Shown: positions 33,751-44,639, counted from the first letter of the stretch. The stretch: 64,000 nucleotides of DNA from Marsupella aquatica (GCA_973895155.1 OZ316898.1:3968001-4032000), one strand, 5' to 3'. A program made the numbers and translations. Notes: generated by a model not told the origin, from the sequence alone.

Positions 33751-36700
33751 CTACTGACTGGGTCCACCTTCGGCTTCAGCCTCGACAACTCCCACGGCTT
33801 CGGCTTCAGCCACCCCCACGGCTTCGGCTTCAGCCAACCCCACGGCTTCGGCCTCAGCCAACCCCACGGCTTCGGCCTCCCCTTCCCCTAGGGTAGTTGG
33901 ATCCTTAGCCGTGACCCTGTCTGGGGTCGGTGCTGGGTCTACCTCCTTGATCACCACGGCCTGTGAAGTCGTATTACTCCTTGACCCTGAAGGTTTCCGC
34001 TTCTTCTTCGTTGGTGGCTCGGCAGCTGGTCCCTTCCCCTTCCCACTTACCTCCGGCACTGGTGCAGGTGGCGCGGCTTGTCCTTCGGCAATTACCACCC
34101 CTGGTAACTGGTTTGTCCCAACAGGAGATGGACCTGCTGCAGCTAAGCATTTAAATACTGCGGCTTGTTTCTTCAGCCGCTCTGTTTGGTTGTCGGCCCG
34201 CCGCTGTAGGTTCTCCATCTTCCTCGTGATTTCCTCCAACTCCTCTTGGGTTTCATCCAGGTCCTTACGTGCCCCCTCCAGCTCGTTTTTGGCCTCCTCC
34301 TGCTCCCTGTGGGCTTCCTCCAATTCCTTCTTCAAGGTAGCCTTCTCCTCCTGGGTTGCTCTTAGCTCCTTGTCGAGCTCTGCAATGATGACAGACTCCA
34401 TCTGGTTCATCTTGGCGTAAGTCTGTTCGAGCATCTCGTCCTTCTCCCTTAGGTCGGCCTTGAAGCTGGCCGTCAGGGACGCAAGCTCCTGCTGCAGCGC
34501 CATAATCCCTTGATAGGATTTCCCTAACTCGACCTCCTTCTGCTCAAGGGCTCCGCGGATTTTCTCGAGCTCCCCTTTCAACGCCCATTCCTTTCTTTGG
34601 GTCTCCGCCATGGCCCGGCTGTTGGCTGTTATGTGGGCCTCCTCTGTATTCTTCAGCTCTTGCTTCCACTTTTCCCTTTCTTTGATCGTGTCGGCCAACT
34701 CTTCCTGCGTCTGAGTCAGTTTATCCTTGATATTCTGATTATCAGCCTGCGCGGCGTCCAACTGCCCCTGCATGATGTTCAGCTCATGTCGTTTAATCCG
34801 CAGTTCATCTTGGGCTTTCTTGGCCGCCCTTAGATCTTCAATCTCGGCTCCCATCCTCCTAAGCCGCCGAATGACCTCGTCCTTCTTGCTTCTCTCTAAA
34901 GCCACCGCTTCTTCTAATTGGTGCTTCTCCAACTGCTCCCTATGGAAAAAGGGTCCTACCTCCAACTCCTCTCCAAAGATGCCGAGCGCAAGTTCCCCAC
35001 ACATCTCACCATACTCCATGGCTCTATTCTTAGCGTAGGTGGAGTAAGTAGAAGTGATCGGCATCGCCCATCGTGGCCTCTGCTCCCAAGCCGTCCTGCG
35101 GATCTCTTCAATCGTGGCTAGAGGTTTGCTTCCTTTTTCGGCTAGCCGCCTGATGTCCTCCGGCCAATCTCCTCCTGGTAAATCCTTTTCCTTAGCCAGG
35201 GCGGCCTCTTCCTCCTGCTTGATTCGCTCCTGAAATTCCTGCACCGTCTGTTTTATGCCGTCGAAGCTCGGGGGAGCAACATCTGGTGGGGGAGACTCAG
35301 GGCTACTCTGCTGGTTGGGGTCCCCTCGCACTACCCTTGGAAGTGTGGGGACAAACCGGCCACAGGTCCTTACTCCTGGAACGTGATGGTCCGACCCATA
35401 GCCGGAATTATCATGGCTGCAGTCCTCCACTGCCTCCTCTACCTCTTGGATTTCCGGCTTCTCCCTCTCCTCTTCCTCGGTAGGAGCTTCAGGCAATTCT
35501 GCCTCAGATTCGGAGCTTGAGGTTCCCACGTACATTCGAACACCTGGCTTGGATTCCGGCCTGATTCTCTCCTTGTCTCCAGCAAAGGGGTTTTCTCTTG
35601 TGAGCCGGTGTAGGCCTACCTCTGTAGTAGTGTCCTGCATTGTTGCCGTTGCCGTTGTTGTTGCCGATGCCGATTTCTTTTCTTTCTCCAGTAGTTTCAG
35701 CAGACTCTGCATGCCTGGTTGCTGCATCGGCAAGTCTTCCTTCCTGGGCCTAAACACCTGCTCGATCGTAGGACTAACAGGTGGTTGAGGCTTCTCAGCC
35801 AACGGCCTCGGCGTTGGAGCTTCCTCGGGTGCCCTTACCTGCAGGGGAAGTACCGGGGCAAAAGTCTGACCTCTGGCATACCGGCACAACAGCGGCATGT
35901 GATAGCCAAGCCGCGACACGCTCCCCATGCCGATTACCTGCTGCTCCTCCTTTAAGATCTTCTTCAATTGGTTGAGGAGGTACCCGTTGTAGTCCCGGCT
36001 TGGGTCTGGCCTTTCTGCCAGATAGACCTGTGCCTTGCCGATCTCTGCCCTCGGCAAGTTACAATGCATGGTCACCCGCAAGAAGTCGATCATCTCTCCT
36101 ATGTGCGGGTTGGTGCAGGTGTTCCGGAAGAAGCCATTCTTCGTTGATGGCCCGGGGAACGACCGGAACTCCTTGTCAGGCAAGGTCTTCCTGGTATCAA
36201 CTTTGGTCTTATTGCCCATCGGCAAGCCAAACACTTCGGCAATCACCTTGGGAGTAAGATAGAAATCCTTCCCATATATCCTCGTGCAATTGGTCTCGGG
36301 TTCCCATGACCCCACGAATTCTAATAGGTCTGACTCCGGTACCTCCGGCTTCAGCCATGGTAATCTTACAAAGGCCTCCAAGCCGGATCCGGCCATGAAG
36401 CCTTGGTACTTCTTGGTCTGCATGGCCGTAAAGCATGCATCCTCCTCCCGTGCAAAATGTAGTTGCACCTCCACCGGTAGGGTTGCCGCCCAGCCCTTCC
36501 AGGTGTCATCCCTGGTTGGAATGGCCTTGATGGGATCGACCTCCTCCTCTTCGGCTTCTCCCTGCCTCCTGCTCTGCTGCTCGGCTGGCTTCTTTGGTGC
36601 CGCCGACCTCGTTCTTTTTGCCGGGGTGGCTTCATCGTTGACGGCTCCCTTCCTCTTCATCTCTGCTGCCGTGGAGGTTTCTCCTAGCACCGTTGCCTGG

Positions 36701-37311
36701 GTCCACCTTTCCGTGCTACCCTTTAATTCCCAGTGTATGTCGTTGCAGTTCTTGATGGCCTCTCGGATGCCGACGACGCTGTCTTTGCAAAACAGAAGAT
36801 CGTCGAGTTGATTGGAAGTAGGCGTCCACAGGAACTCGTCCTTGATGAGTTCGCCTCCTAAGAAAGCCGTCTTCTGCAGCTCCCACAATCGAGCGAGCTC
36901 CTGCCGTTCTCGAGCTGCCCTTTCTGACTCCTCGTCCTCGTAAGTCTTGATGTACTCAGTTGCCCGTTCGAACAGGCATCCCCAGAAATGTGCCGCTTGA
37001 TTGACGTTGCTCATACCCTCCTTAGGTTGATCGTCGGTATCTACTCTCTCCCCGAGTGCTTGCCTAAGCAGCTGACAGTAGTTGGCCTCCCGTAGTCGTC
37101 TGCCTAGTTCGTGCTCGCAAATGAGCCACCATCTCCTGCAAGCGCTCCTTACCCCTCTCCTCTGCCGGTCCTTCTTCCCGTTGATCCTTCCTAGCCGCCG
37201 ACGCTTAACGCGCCCTAACCCTAATCGGGTTTTCACCCTCAGCCTTACCTCCGGCCTCTGCCCGGGTTCCATGGTTGCCCCTAATTGTTTATATTTTCCT
37301 TTTTTTGTCAC
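33751..37311 (-). CDS. Element B giant coiled-coil protein, plant-transposon-protein-like
   Basis: 1186 codons uninterrupted; the likely start is the Met at 37272 (MEPGQRPEV) or the upstream one at 37311. Residues 1-90 are strongly basic. Residues 100-210 form a helical domain (VNQAAHFWGCLFERA), and 210-260 are basic, low-complexity and possibly a nuclear signal. Residues about 315-485 form a globular domain (YLTPKVIAEVFGLPMGNK, FRSFPGPSTKNGFFRN, LRVTMHCNLPRAEIG). In layout this resembles the 'putative plant transposon protein' domain (a TPK..FGLP box, then an H-x-NLPR box). I could not verify that assignment. Residues 490-780 are Pro/Glu-rich, 800-1060 are coiled coil, and the tail has about four copies of an 8-residue AEAEAVGL-type repeat encoded by a 24-bp unit. 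No catalytic motif is recognised. The open frame, set against its dead sibling A, implies recent function. Confidence 0.75.
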   Translation of the reverse strand: MTKKGKYKQLGATMEPGQRPEVRLRVKTRLGLGRVKRRRLGRINGKKDRQRRGVRSACRRWWLICEHELGRRLREANYCQLLRQALGERVDTDDQPKEGMSNVNQAAHFWGCLFERATEYIKTYEDEESERAARERQELARLWELQKTAFLGGELIKDEFLWTPTSNQLDDLLFCKDSVVGIREAIKNCNDIHWELKGSTERWTQATVLGETSTAAEMKRKGAVNDEATPAKRTRSAAPKKPAEQQSRRQGEAEEEEVDPIKAIPTRDDTWKGWAATLPVEVQLHFAREEDACFTAMQTKKYQGFMAGSGLEAFVRLPWLKPEVPESDLLEFVGSWEPETNCTRIYGKDFYLTPKVIAEVFGLPMGNKTKVDTRKTLPDKEFRSFPGPSTKNGFFRNTCTNPHIGEMIDFLRVTMHCNLPRAEIGKAQVYLAERPDPSRDYNGYLLNQLKKILKEEQQVIGMGSVSRLGYHMPLLCRYARGQTFAPVLPLQVRAPEEAPTPRPLAEKPQPPVSPTIEQVFRPRKEDLPMQQPGMQSLLKLLEKEKKSASATTTATATMQDTTTEVGLHRLTRENPFAGDKERIRPESKPGVRMYVGTSSSESEAELPEAPTEEEEREKPEIQEVEEAVEDCSHDNSGYGSDHHVPGVRTCGRFVPTLPRVVRGDPNQQSSPESPPPDVAPPSFDGIKQTVQEFQERIKQEEEAALAKEKDLPGGDWPEDIRRLAEKGSKPLATIEEIRRTAWEQRPRWAMPITSTYSTYAKNRAMEYGEMCGELALGIFGEELEVGPFFHREQLEKHQLEEAVALERSKKDEVIRRLRRMGAEIEDLRAAKKAQDELRIKRHELNIMQGQLDAAQADNQNIKDKLTQTQEELADTIKEREKWKQELKNTEEAHITANSRAMAETQRKEWALKGELEKIRGALEQKEVELGKSYQGIMALQQELASLTASFKADLREKDEMLEQTYAKMNQMESVIIAELDKELRATQEEKATLKKELEEAHREQEEAKNELEGARKDLDETQEELEEITRKMENLQRRADNQTERLKKQAAVFKCLAAAGPSPVGTNQLPGVVIAEGQAAPPAPVPEVSGKGKGPAAEPPTKKKRKPSGSRSNTTSQAVVIKEVDPAPTPDRVTAKDPTTLGEGEAEAVGLAEAEAVGLAEAEAVGVAEAEAVGVVEAEAEGGPSQ
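33772..33884 (-). repeat. 24-bp tandem repeat in the element B ORF tail
   Basis: Four to five units built on ACGGCTTCGGCTTCAGCC (plus strand). They encode the Ala-Glu-Val-Gly repeat near the C-terminus of the element B protein, in frame (24 bp = 8 codons). Element A lacks it. Confidence 0.8.
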
Positions 37312-37387
37312 TATACTAAGGTGTTCCTAGGGTGCCTTCCTGCTTTACCCACTTAACCGGCCGAGTGATTCCTGTCTAGGCATCACA

Positions 37388-37797
37388 ACGACTATTCTGC
37401 TGAATTTTATAAGGGGGATCGAGTTTTGGCGGGCACTGGTTTCAGCAATATGGCAGGCATCTGACTTGCTTTGTTCGTAACGACAAATCTAGCATTAGCT
37501 ATGCCGATGTGGCATCCGTGATTCACATAAAATTTGGACTTGTGCCAACAAAAATACTGAGGGGATCACCAGGGTTCAAGCTTGCCCCTAACACTTATCA
37601 AGCAATTTTGGATTTAGCGGACAGGTAATTTTCTTTCACTGCCAATATTTATCTGTTTATTGAAGACACTAAAGACACTCATTGGAAGAGAATAGTTACA
37701 TTGGGTAGATTGTTGGTTGTGCTGGTTTAATTCTAATTGCAACTTTATTGACTGCAGAGGAAATCCAAGTGTGGTTGAATTGAACCTGTACTCCTAA
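37388..37797 (+). pseudogene. DFAENY-type transposase gene, exons 3 (rest), 4 and stop
   Basis: From 37393 the host frame continues YSAEFYKGDRVL. After a one-base change near 37420 it reads HWFQQYGRHLTCFVRND, SYADVASVIHIKFGLVP and YQAILDLAD to a donor at 37624. A last exon at 37758-37797 (acceptor CTGCAG) adds RGNPSVVELNLYS and a stop. The C-terminal style (YADV..HI.F.LVP) fits the end of the same protein family. Termini of the host transposon were not located. Confidence 0.65.
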
Positions 37798-38039
37798 AGT
37801 TCTAGGTAAGCAAATTAAAAGCGCAGATGCTAATGTTTTATGAGGTGGTCGTCCTCACTTGATGTTGGTCCCTCAATCTCAAAACTCTTTGAAAAGGCAC
37901 TTTGTGACATTCTTGTACACTGATTCATGTCTTTGACCAATCTAGTTTATTGTGTGCAGGTGTTCAATTTGATGACTGCGCAATGCACATGGCCCATGAT
38001 TCTCAGTGGCAAGTAAACTTGCAACTCCTCCTTGCCTTT

Positions 38040-38500
38040 TCTAGTACCTACTTGATAATAAATACTCATAGTACCTATTACATAATACTTAGTCAAGTAT
38101 TAAATACCTTAAGTACCAGTACTGGTTACGTATGTACCAAGTACTCAGTACCATAAGTATGCAGTACCAACTTAAGTACCTTAAGTACCAAATACTCAGT
38201 ACTTTGAGTACCTAGTACTCAATACCGAGTACTCAATACATAATACCAGGTACCTTAAGTACCTAGTACTCAGTACCTAAAGTACATAGTACCTTGAGTG
38301 CATAGTACCAAGTACATTAAGTACCCAGTACTCAGTACCTAGTACTCAGTACCTTAAGTACTCAGTACCTTAAGTACCTAGTACTCAGTACCCTGAGTAT
38401 CAAGTACTTAGTACCTTGAGTACCTAGTACTTAATACCGAGCTCAATACGTTGAGTACCTGGTACTCAAGACCTGGCTTTAGTACTCAGTACTTGCAGTC
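38040..38500. repeat. AGTACC/TACTCAGTA palindromic simple-repeat tract
   Basis: About 460 bp built from short self-complementary words (AGTACT, GGTACC, AAGTACCTTAAGTACC, TACTCAGTACC). Irregular spacing allows many alternative hairpins. No coding frame crosses it. Confidence 0.8.
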
Positions 38501-40595
38501 CGACCCAATCCTCAATACTATAGCCTAGGCTAATAGTTTTATACTGAGTGTTTGATGTAGTGGGTGTTGTGAGACTAGTAGCTATATTTATTATATAGTG
38601 ATATAATGAGTCTCTCTTTGTTGCCTAGAGGCACGACAACCACTACCCTTGTTTGGCTAGATATAGATATAATTTATCATAAATTTTAGTCATGTGAGTT
38701 GTGGCTAGCAAATTAGCTAGTTGAGTAGTGGCCACAGGACCATTGTGTCTTCGTTCAGCAGCATTTTGTGATCATGCTTCCGTTTCAGAATTAGCTTGAA
38801 ACGCAAATTGAACCTTGTCTATCAAATCTATAAAAGTTCTCATCAAATGCCAATGGATGTCCATATTCTTCTCTGTTGCCTTCCTGGACCTCTGGTGCAA
38901 CTTTAATTATCTCAATTTGGTGGTCACCTTAGTCTGTTCCTCCTGTTTGGTGTAGTGCATTAGTTCCCAGAACTTTGCAAAGGGAAGCAAATTTTAGCTC
39001 TCAACCTCCATCCAGATCTTATTTTACCCCCATGCATGTTATAGCATACTGTTACTTTTCCTAAATTAAGCATTCGTCCATTCATGGACCCAGGTTATTC
39101 ACAGTTCATGTTGTCTTTTGAGATCTGCCTTAGTTTGATTTCTTTATTTCAATCATCAAAGGAGGAGCATGATTAATTGTTTCACAGTACCAGTATGTAC
39201 ACTCATTCAGTTTTTTCGTAAGTGAGTGTACATACTGAGATCACTATGAGCATCAATGGCATTTTCTATTCCAAGGCAAATGATTGCTATGAAGGGTTCA
39301 CTTTCTAAGGTTTCTCACAATAACTAATTGTGCTAACATCTACATTATGATCCAAACAACAACCTGGATATAGGTTGAAAGCTTGGCATTGTTGAAGGCC
39401 AACATTTGGACTATAAACAAAAATTAAACTCATTCATTGTTTCTTCATAAACACGAGTCACAAACACTTGCTCAGTTTATTTACAGTGCAAGTCCTGTTG
39501 CTTTCAATAGTAAATGCAATACCATGCGGATTACAAAATTGACTGTAACAAATCCATGTAATCCATTGAACTGTTTGGCCTGTAGAATTCAGTTCACTTT
39601 TCCGCGATTAAAAAAACTACTCTAGCAATTGTCAAGTAGGCAACTCTATTTCTCTATAGTTTCCAATACATCAAGATTTGTACAAAATGAGACATCTTGT
39701 AGTCACTCAATTTATTTATGCAAGCTAGACTTTAGCTTTGTACAGTAAATCAAGTACTCACAGGATACAAAATTGATTGATTGTAATTAATCCAAGCAGA
39801 GGTAGAAAGAACCACACTAAACTGTTGGGGCCTGTAGAAAAATCTGGCCACAAAATCCGTATGCAAAAACACTACTGCAAAAATTGCAGCTCTATATATG
39901 TCTCTACAATTCCCAAAACATTCTCCTCAGATCACCTCATTCCTAATCTAAACCTTGATGGCGAAGTGCGACTAAAATACCCTCCAATTGGTCCAAAAGG
40001 ACAGATCCTCTTGGTACGAGGGATCGTTCCACATTGGTGGACCTTGGGTGGGATCTAGAAACTGTCACATTGAGAGGCCAGGGGACCCAACTATGGGTAG
40101 GAACCCCAAGGAGAGACAAAATTTCCACTGATAGTACCCCATCTTTTGCAGCCAAGGCCACTGAGCACCTTCGACACTGCAAGGCAACAGCCCGGATATA
40201 TGTAGTCCATCTGCTCCTGTTCGGTGCAAGCTCGTAGGTCTGAAGCTCCTAGCCCCAACCAGACTGAAGTGCTATCCCGAATCTCAGCACGAATGGGGGT
40301 TGCCTGCTTAAACACCGCATCAACAATCACAACTTCAAAACCATATGTATCAACGCCCTCCCCTGCATGGCCACACACCTGCCGGCCGAGCTCCTTTGAT
40401 GTGCCACAAATGCCTCCATGTCCTAGCCGATGTGAGCATGCTTTATAAATAAAGCGCCAAGGATGGGGGAAGGTTCAAGAATGAAAGTTCACAATATGAA
40501 CCATGACATCTCGAAATGAAGCAGACTGCCCTACTTCCACGACCTGCTCAACTTCTGTTACAGGAGTCCCCATTCTTCTGCGTCAACAAGATCCT
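38501..40595. other. Spacer between two palindromic repeat tracts
   Basis: AT-rich DNA without a supportable gene. Minus-strand open frames at 39943-40378 overlap each other in two frames and show no domain. Near 39190-39240 the word CAGTATGTACACTCA is followed by its near reverse complement, a possible hairpin. Confidence 0.4.
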
Positions 40596-40599
40596 GCAA

Positions 40600-41110
40600 A
40601 ACTACAAGTCCAATACTCAAATCAATACTCAAGGATTCCCGATGGATATTCAATGACAAAACCTTGCTTGCACTACCACAACATGACACACAATCCTCAA
40701 GGGATTACACTACTACTCAAAGGTATTGAACTAATACTCGCAGGAATTTGAAACAATACTCAAACGCGTTTACATAATACTCAAAGGTATTTACATAATA
40801 CTAAAGGTATTTACATAATACTCAAAGGTATTTACATAATACTACAAGGTATTTACATAATACTACACGGTATTGTGACAATACTACAAGGTATTATGAT
40901 AATAATACACGGTATTGTGATAATACTCAATGGTATTAAGATAATACTCAACGGTATTGAGATAATAGTACTTGAGGTATTATGAAAATACCAGGGGAAA
41001 TTGACTAACACCTGAAACTCTTATAGTAATACCTTATTGTATTAGACTAATACCCGAAGGTACTAAACTAATACTTGGTATTAGAGTAACAGTCACAGGT
41101 ACCAGGTAAA
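40600..41110. repeat. AATACTCAA/GGTATT repeat tract
   Basis: About 20 units of the form AATACT(A/C)AAGGTATTTACAT with drift. Each contains AATAC and its complement GTATT, so each unit can fold back. It lies 2.1 kb from the AGTACC tract and uses related words. Confidence 0.8.
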
Positions 41111-41407
41111 TACTCTGTGACATGAAAGCACAGCCAGAGAAATTACCTGAGTCTGGTAGTGCATGTAAAGTGAGTATTCAAATCTACATAATATGCATGT
41201 ATGAAGTGAGTGAACCCTAAACCAAATAAACCTGTGACAATACATAGAAATTGACTGGTACAAAGGATGAGCAATAGGAGAGTAAGAAAATTTACCATCG
41301 ATGCATCCACATTGGGTATCTAGACAGACATCTAGGGTTCATGAATGCACAGAGGCAGACGACAATGTCAACATAGTAGTCCTATTTAAATTACCCAGCC
41401 TCACCTA

Positions 41408-43606
41408 TTACAATTTCCTAGCTGATCCACGACCTCTTCCTCGTCCTTTGACAGGTGGTTTAACCTTTTCAACTGACTTTAAGGCAACATTACCACCCTT
41501 GTCATGAGCAGGATCCAATCCTAGACTGGTAGCAGCACCCCTTAACTTCCCTTTAGCTTGAGAGGAGCTTGTGCCATTCTTCTCCTCTGCCTTTTGCTTT
41601 TTGCTACTCCCCTTACAAGACTCAGAGCCAGGCTCAGAGTCATTAGAGACATTCTCCACCTGAGTGACCGAACCAGGTTCTGGAGCAGCACCCTTTTCGA
41701 CCTTCACAATTGATAGATTCACCTCGCCCTTGGACTCCGGGGCTGAAGTCTGCGTTTGAACTAGAGTAGGAACTGACTTGATGTCAACTTTTGAGACCCT
41801 CAACAACTCATGGTGTACATGTGCAGCTTTACCAACAGCCTCATGATATTCGATAGACTTCTTCACACTTTCCTGCAGCGCAAAACAATCTCCCACAATT
41901 AGCAATTGACCAATATCCCCGCTAATACCAATGTACGACAAAGCCAGATCATACTATGCCAACAACTCGAGCGACCAGGTTTAGTGATATACCTTTGAAT
42001 ATAACTTGGTCACTTTCTTGTGCTTCAAGGCTTGATTCTCCCTCCTTCCCTTTAAATTCAAGGCATTCTTGCAATACAGATCACTAAGGCTCTTTTGAAA
42101 AGAGATAGATTGTTCTTCCAAACCCCAATCATCTGCTAGCTTCACTACATCTGGATGGTCCACTCGGGATGAGCCCCAACACTTCAGCCAGGCTGGATGA
42201 AACACTTCAGCACAGGCTAAACACTTAGGAGGTTTACTGTCACCATTTCGAAGCAACGGGAACAAACAACTAGTTGGATGATAGCAATGTCCACACGATG
42301 TGGGAATCCAATTGTTACAAAAGAAGCCAAGAGAGCAAACAGGGCATTCGCTTATGGGAAAATAAGCCTCCTCTGTCTGCGCAGGACAAATGATACTATT
42401 AGGGCATACATACATTGCATGAGAGGTATTCAAGTGCTCCTTTAGTCTTGTGCACTCTATATTGAGAGCATCATAGGACTTTACAGTCAATTTGTATGCT
42501 GTATGATCTAGCTTGTGCAAGGTCTGTTTCCCATACTCCTGTTCCTCATCCAACTTATTCAACTCTTTCATAAGAACTTGAGCATCTGCGACTACATCAA
42601 TGTGCTTCTGCTTTGAAGCAGCCAAGTTTGCTTGCAGTATATTTGTTTCATTGCAACACGAGACATATTTTTCTCGCAACCCTTTGCGAAGTGCTTGCAC
42701 AAGTCCCGGCCAACACAACAGGATTGTTATAAGCAACTGAAAATCACATTCAACAAAGATAATATGAAAACAAATGTAGCTTTAAACAAAATGAGATCAT
42801 TTACCTCGTCCTCAAAATGCTCTTCGTCAGGATCTTGCAGCAGTTCAAAATCCTTAGATACTTGAGCTTGCTCTTTGACCTGAGCATGGATGCGTTGCTG
42901 TACATCGTGGATGATATCAGTGAGTTCATTCTTTTGCACTTTCAACCTTGACAATGTCATTGGAATTGAGGTGATTCGATCAGTAGCCTCATTCTGAGCT
43001 GCTGTGAATTAAATGGCATCTTGTGTAGACTTCTGCATTTCAGGGCCAAGCTCTGCAAGACTAGCCTCCACTACCTCCAACATTGTTTCAAGAAGTGTAT
43101 TCTTCTGGTGTGGAACTGGCGTGCCAGTAGTGGCTCCAGTGCAAAGTTTTTTGGTTTGAGCTTCTGGAAAACCTATGAAACTATTTTCTGGTGACATTTC
43201 ATGATTCGGACCACCTACCTGAGAAAGGGACTCACCTTGCTCTTGCTCATTTGCCTCTAGTCCTAACACCGTAACTGGAGATATTGTATCTTGCTGCAAT
43301 TGGTTCATGTTTTGCGGGAAGTTTTGACTACTCGAATGAGGACCCGAGGCTTTGGGTGACTTGAGCTCTAGGTTTGCCGGTTTCTCCCCCCCAGGTGATT
43401 GACAATGTGCTCCACTCGCAACGGACTATATTCTATTGAAGAGGTCTAGAGGAGGGATATACTTTGTCTCAATCCTCTTCCACGGTGGCAAGTTTCTATC
43501 GATTGGAGACTTCCTTACAAACCTCAACCGAAGCTGCCCTCTATGCTTGTCTGCACCACAAGCTGCCCAATTCACAGGTCTTTTTAAGATCTGCTCATAG
43601 TATAAA
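41408..43606 (-). pseudogene. RING-like, coiled-coil gene of unknown family, 3' part
   Basis: Minus-strand exons are 43606-42805, 42736-41993 and 41872-41408, with good GT/AG sites. The first reads LYYEQILKRPVNW, CGADKHRGQLRLRFVRKS and PPLDLFNRI. A TAG (near 43430) and a TAA (near 43009) interrupt it before DVQQRIHAQVKEQAQ. The second has coiled coil, then a Cys/His cluster (CPVCSLGFFC, SCGHCYHPTSC, PPKCLACAEVFHPAWLK) arranged like a RING-type zinc-binding domain. The last is Ser/Lys-rich, ending in a GRGRGRGSARK motif suited to nucleic-acid binding. The 5' part lies beyond the copia insertion at 49442 and upstream. With two stops and an insertion this copy is broken. It could be an old transposon gene or a host gene. 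Confidence 0.55.
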
Positions 43607-43611
43607 CCTTT

Positions 43612-44068
43612 TGTTGGGTATTTACTCTTACGTCTAGGTTAGGTATGACGTGGTTGGTACAACAACGTGGGTTGGTACAACTACGTGGTTAGGTACAACT
43701 ATGTGGTTAGGTACAACTATGTGGTTAGGTACAACTATGTGGTTAGGTACAACTACGTGATTAGGTACAACTATGTGGTTAGGTACAACTATGTGGTTAG
43801 GTACAACTAAGTTGCACACTATATCATAAGAGGCATGTGTGCTTGGAGAGGTAGAACCAAGGCTCATTGTTATGGAGCCACTTGAGAGATAGGGAGAGCT
43901 TACACTGTGGAGACTCGGTATAGCCGACGGGCTTAGAGTTCAGTAAAGTTCTCTTGTGTGTTCCCGTGGACGTAGCCTCAAGGAGGTGAACCACGTATCT
44001 CTTGTGTCGACTATTGTGCGTTGGATGGTTCATGGGCTTGCCGTTGCGATCGTCGTCTATGCTCAACA
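43612..44068 (+). repeat. Copia 5' LTR (457 bp)
   Basis: TGTTGGG...CTCAACA. It holds an 18-bp tandem array (GTTAGGTACAACTATGTG-type unit) at about 43655-43812. It lies 2 bp upstream of the primer-binding site. Confidence 0.95.
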
Positions 44069-44070
44069 AT

Positions 44071-44082
44071 TGGTATCAGAGC
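44071..44082 (+). promoter_or_regulatory. Copia primer-binding site
   Basis: TGGTATCAGAGC, complementary to the 3' end of initiator Met-tRNA, the usual plant copia primer; 2 bp after the 5' LTR. Confidence 0.95.
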
Positions 44083-44639
44083 ATGCTTGGGAGGTGACGT
44101 GTGTTCGTGACGGGATTTCATGACGGTTTTTCCAGCGTTGAGTGTTGGTGGATTTTCCAGAGTTCCATCGCATGGAACTTGGAGTTTATGGGCTCAACGG
44201 ATAGATCAGGGCAAGAGCTTTCTAACGGTGTGAAGAAATCGTTGAACGGAGCTCGTGGTGCAGAGAGATCTAAGTTTTCGTCGTTCTGGATTTTGTGAAG
44301 AAAGTTGGCAATCGACTCGGAGGGAGAAGCGTCAAGTGTTTTGACTCAACGGAGAGATTGAGGCAAGACGATTGTTTTTGAGTCCGGGATTGGCTCTTTG
44401 ATGCAAAGAGGAAGGCTAAGCAAAATCAATTACCTTGTTGGACTTGGTGACGGCACCAAGTGCAATTGATCAACATTCGTTGTTGACAAGACGTGGAACT
44501 TGAAGCACGAGGATCACCGCGGAGGTTTCAGGGGCAGAGAGAGGAGCAGGAGGAAGAGCACGTGACACCGATACCATCACCGGTGCGGCGTGTGGTGGAG
44601 GAAGCAGTACTACTACCGGAGCTCACGGTAAAGAAGAAG

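Larger units (their letters stand above)
32759..37387 (-). mobile_element. Element B: 4.6 kb TG...CA element with intact 1186-codon ORF
   Basis: Bounded by ACGAC duplications (32754-32758 and 37388-37392). The left end is TGTGGTGCG; the right end, read inward, is TGTGATGCC. Excising it with one ACGAC restores the host exon reading DFIDDYSAEFYKGD. The ORF occupies 33751-37311, leaving 76 bp to the right terminus, so LTRs longer than that are excluded. No reverse transcriptase, integrase or known transposase motif is present. With element A it defines a family of similar length, ends and duplication size. It may be a non-autonomous element mobilised by another's enzyme, or a DNA transposon with an unrecognised protein. 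Confidence 0.87.

Noticed and set aside
33911-36811. Several plus-strand open frames of 70-175 codons
   Set aside because: All lie opposite the intact element B ORF and have biased Ser/Leu/Pro composition; shadows.
26156-37387. Reading elements A and B as ordinary LTR retrotransposons
   Set aside because: TG...CA ends and 5-bp duplications fit, but no direct terminal repeats are visible and element B has only 76 bp outside the ORF at one end.
39943-40378. Overlapping minus-strand frames of 79 and 95 codons
   Set aside because: Two frames overlap, no recognised motif and no supporting neighbours.
43634-43867. Repetitive VVPNHIVVPNH open frame (also at 48984-49235)
   Set aside because: It is the antisense reading of the 18-bp LTR array, present in both LTRs; not a gene.
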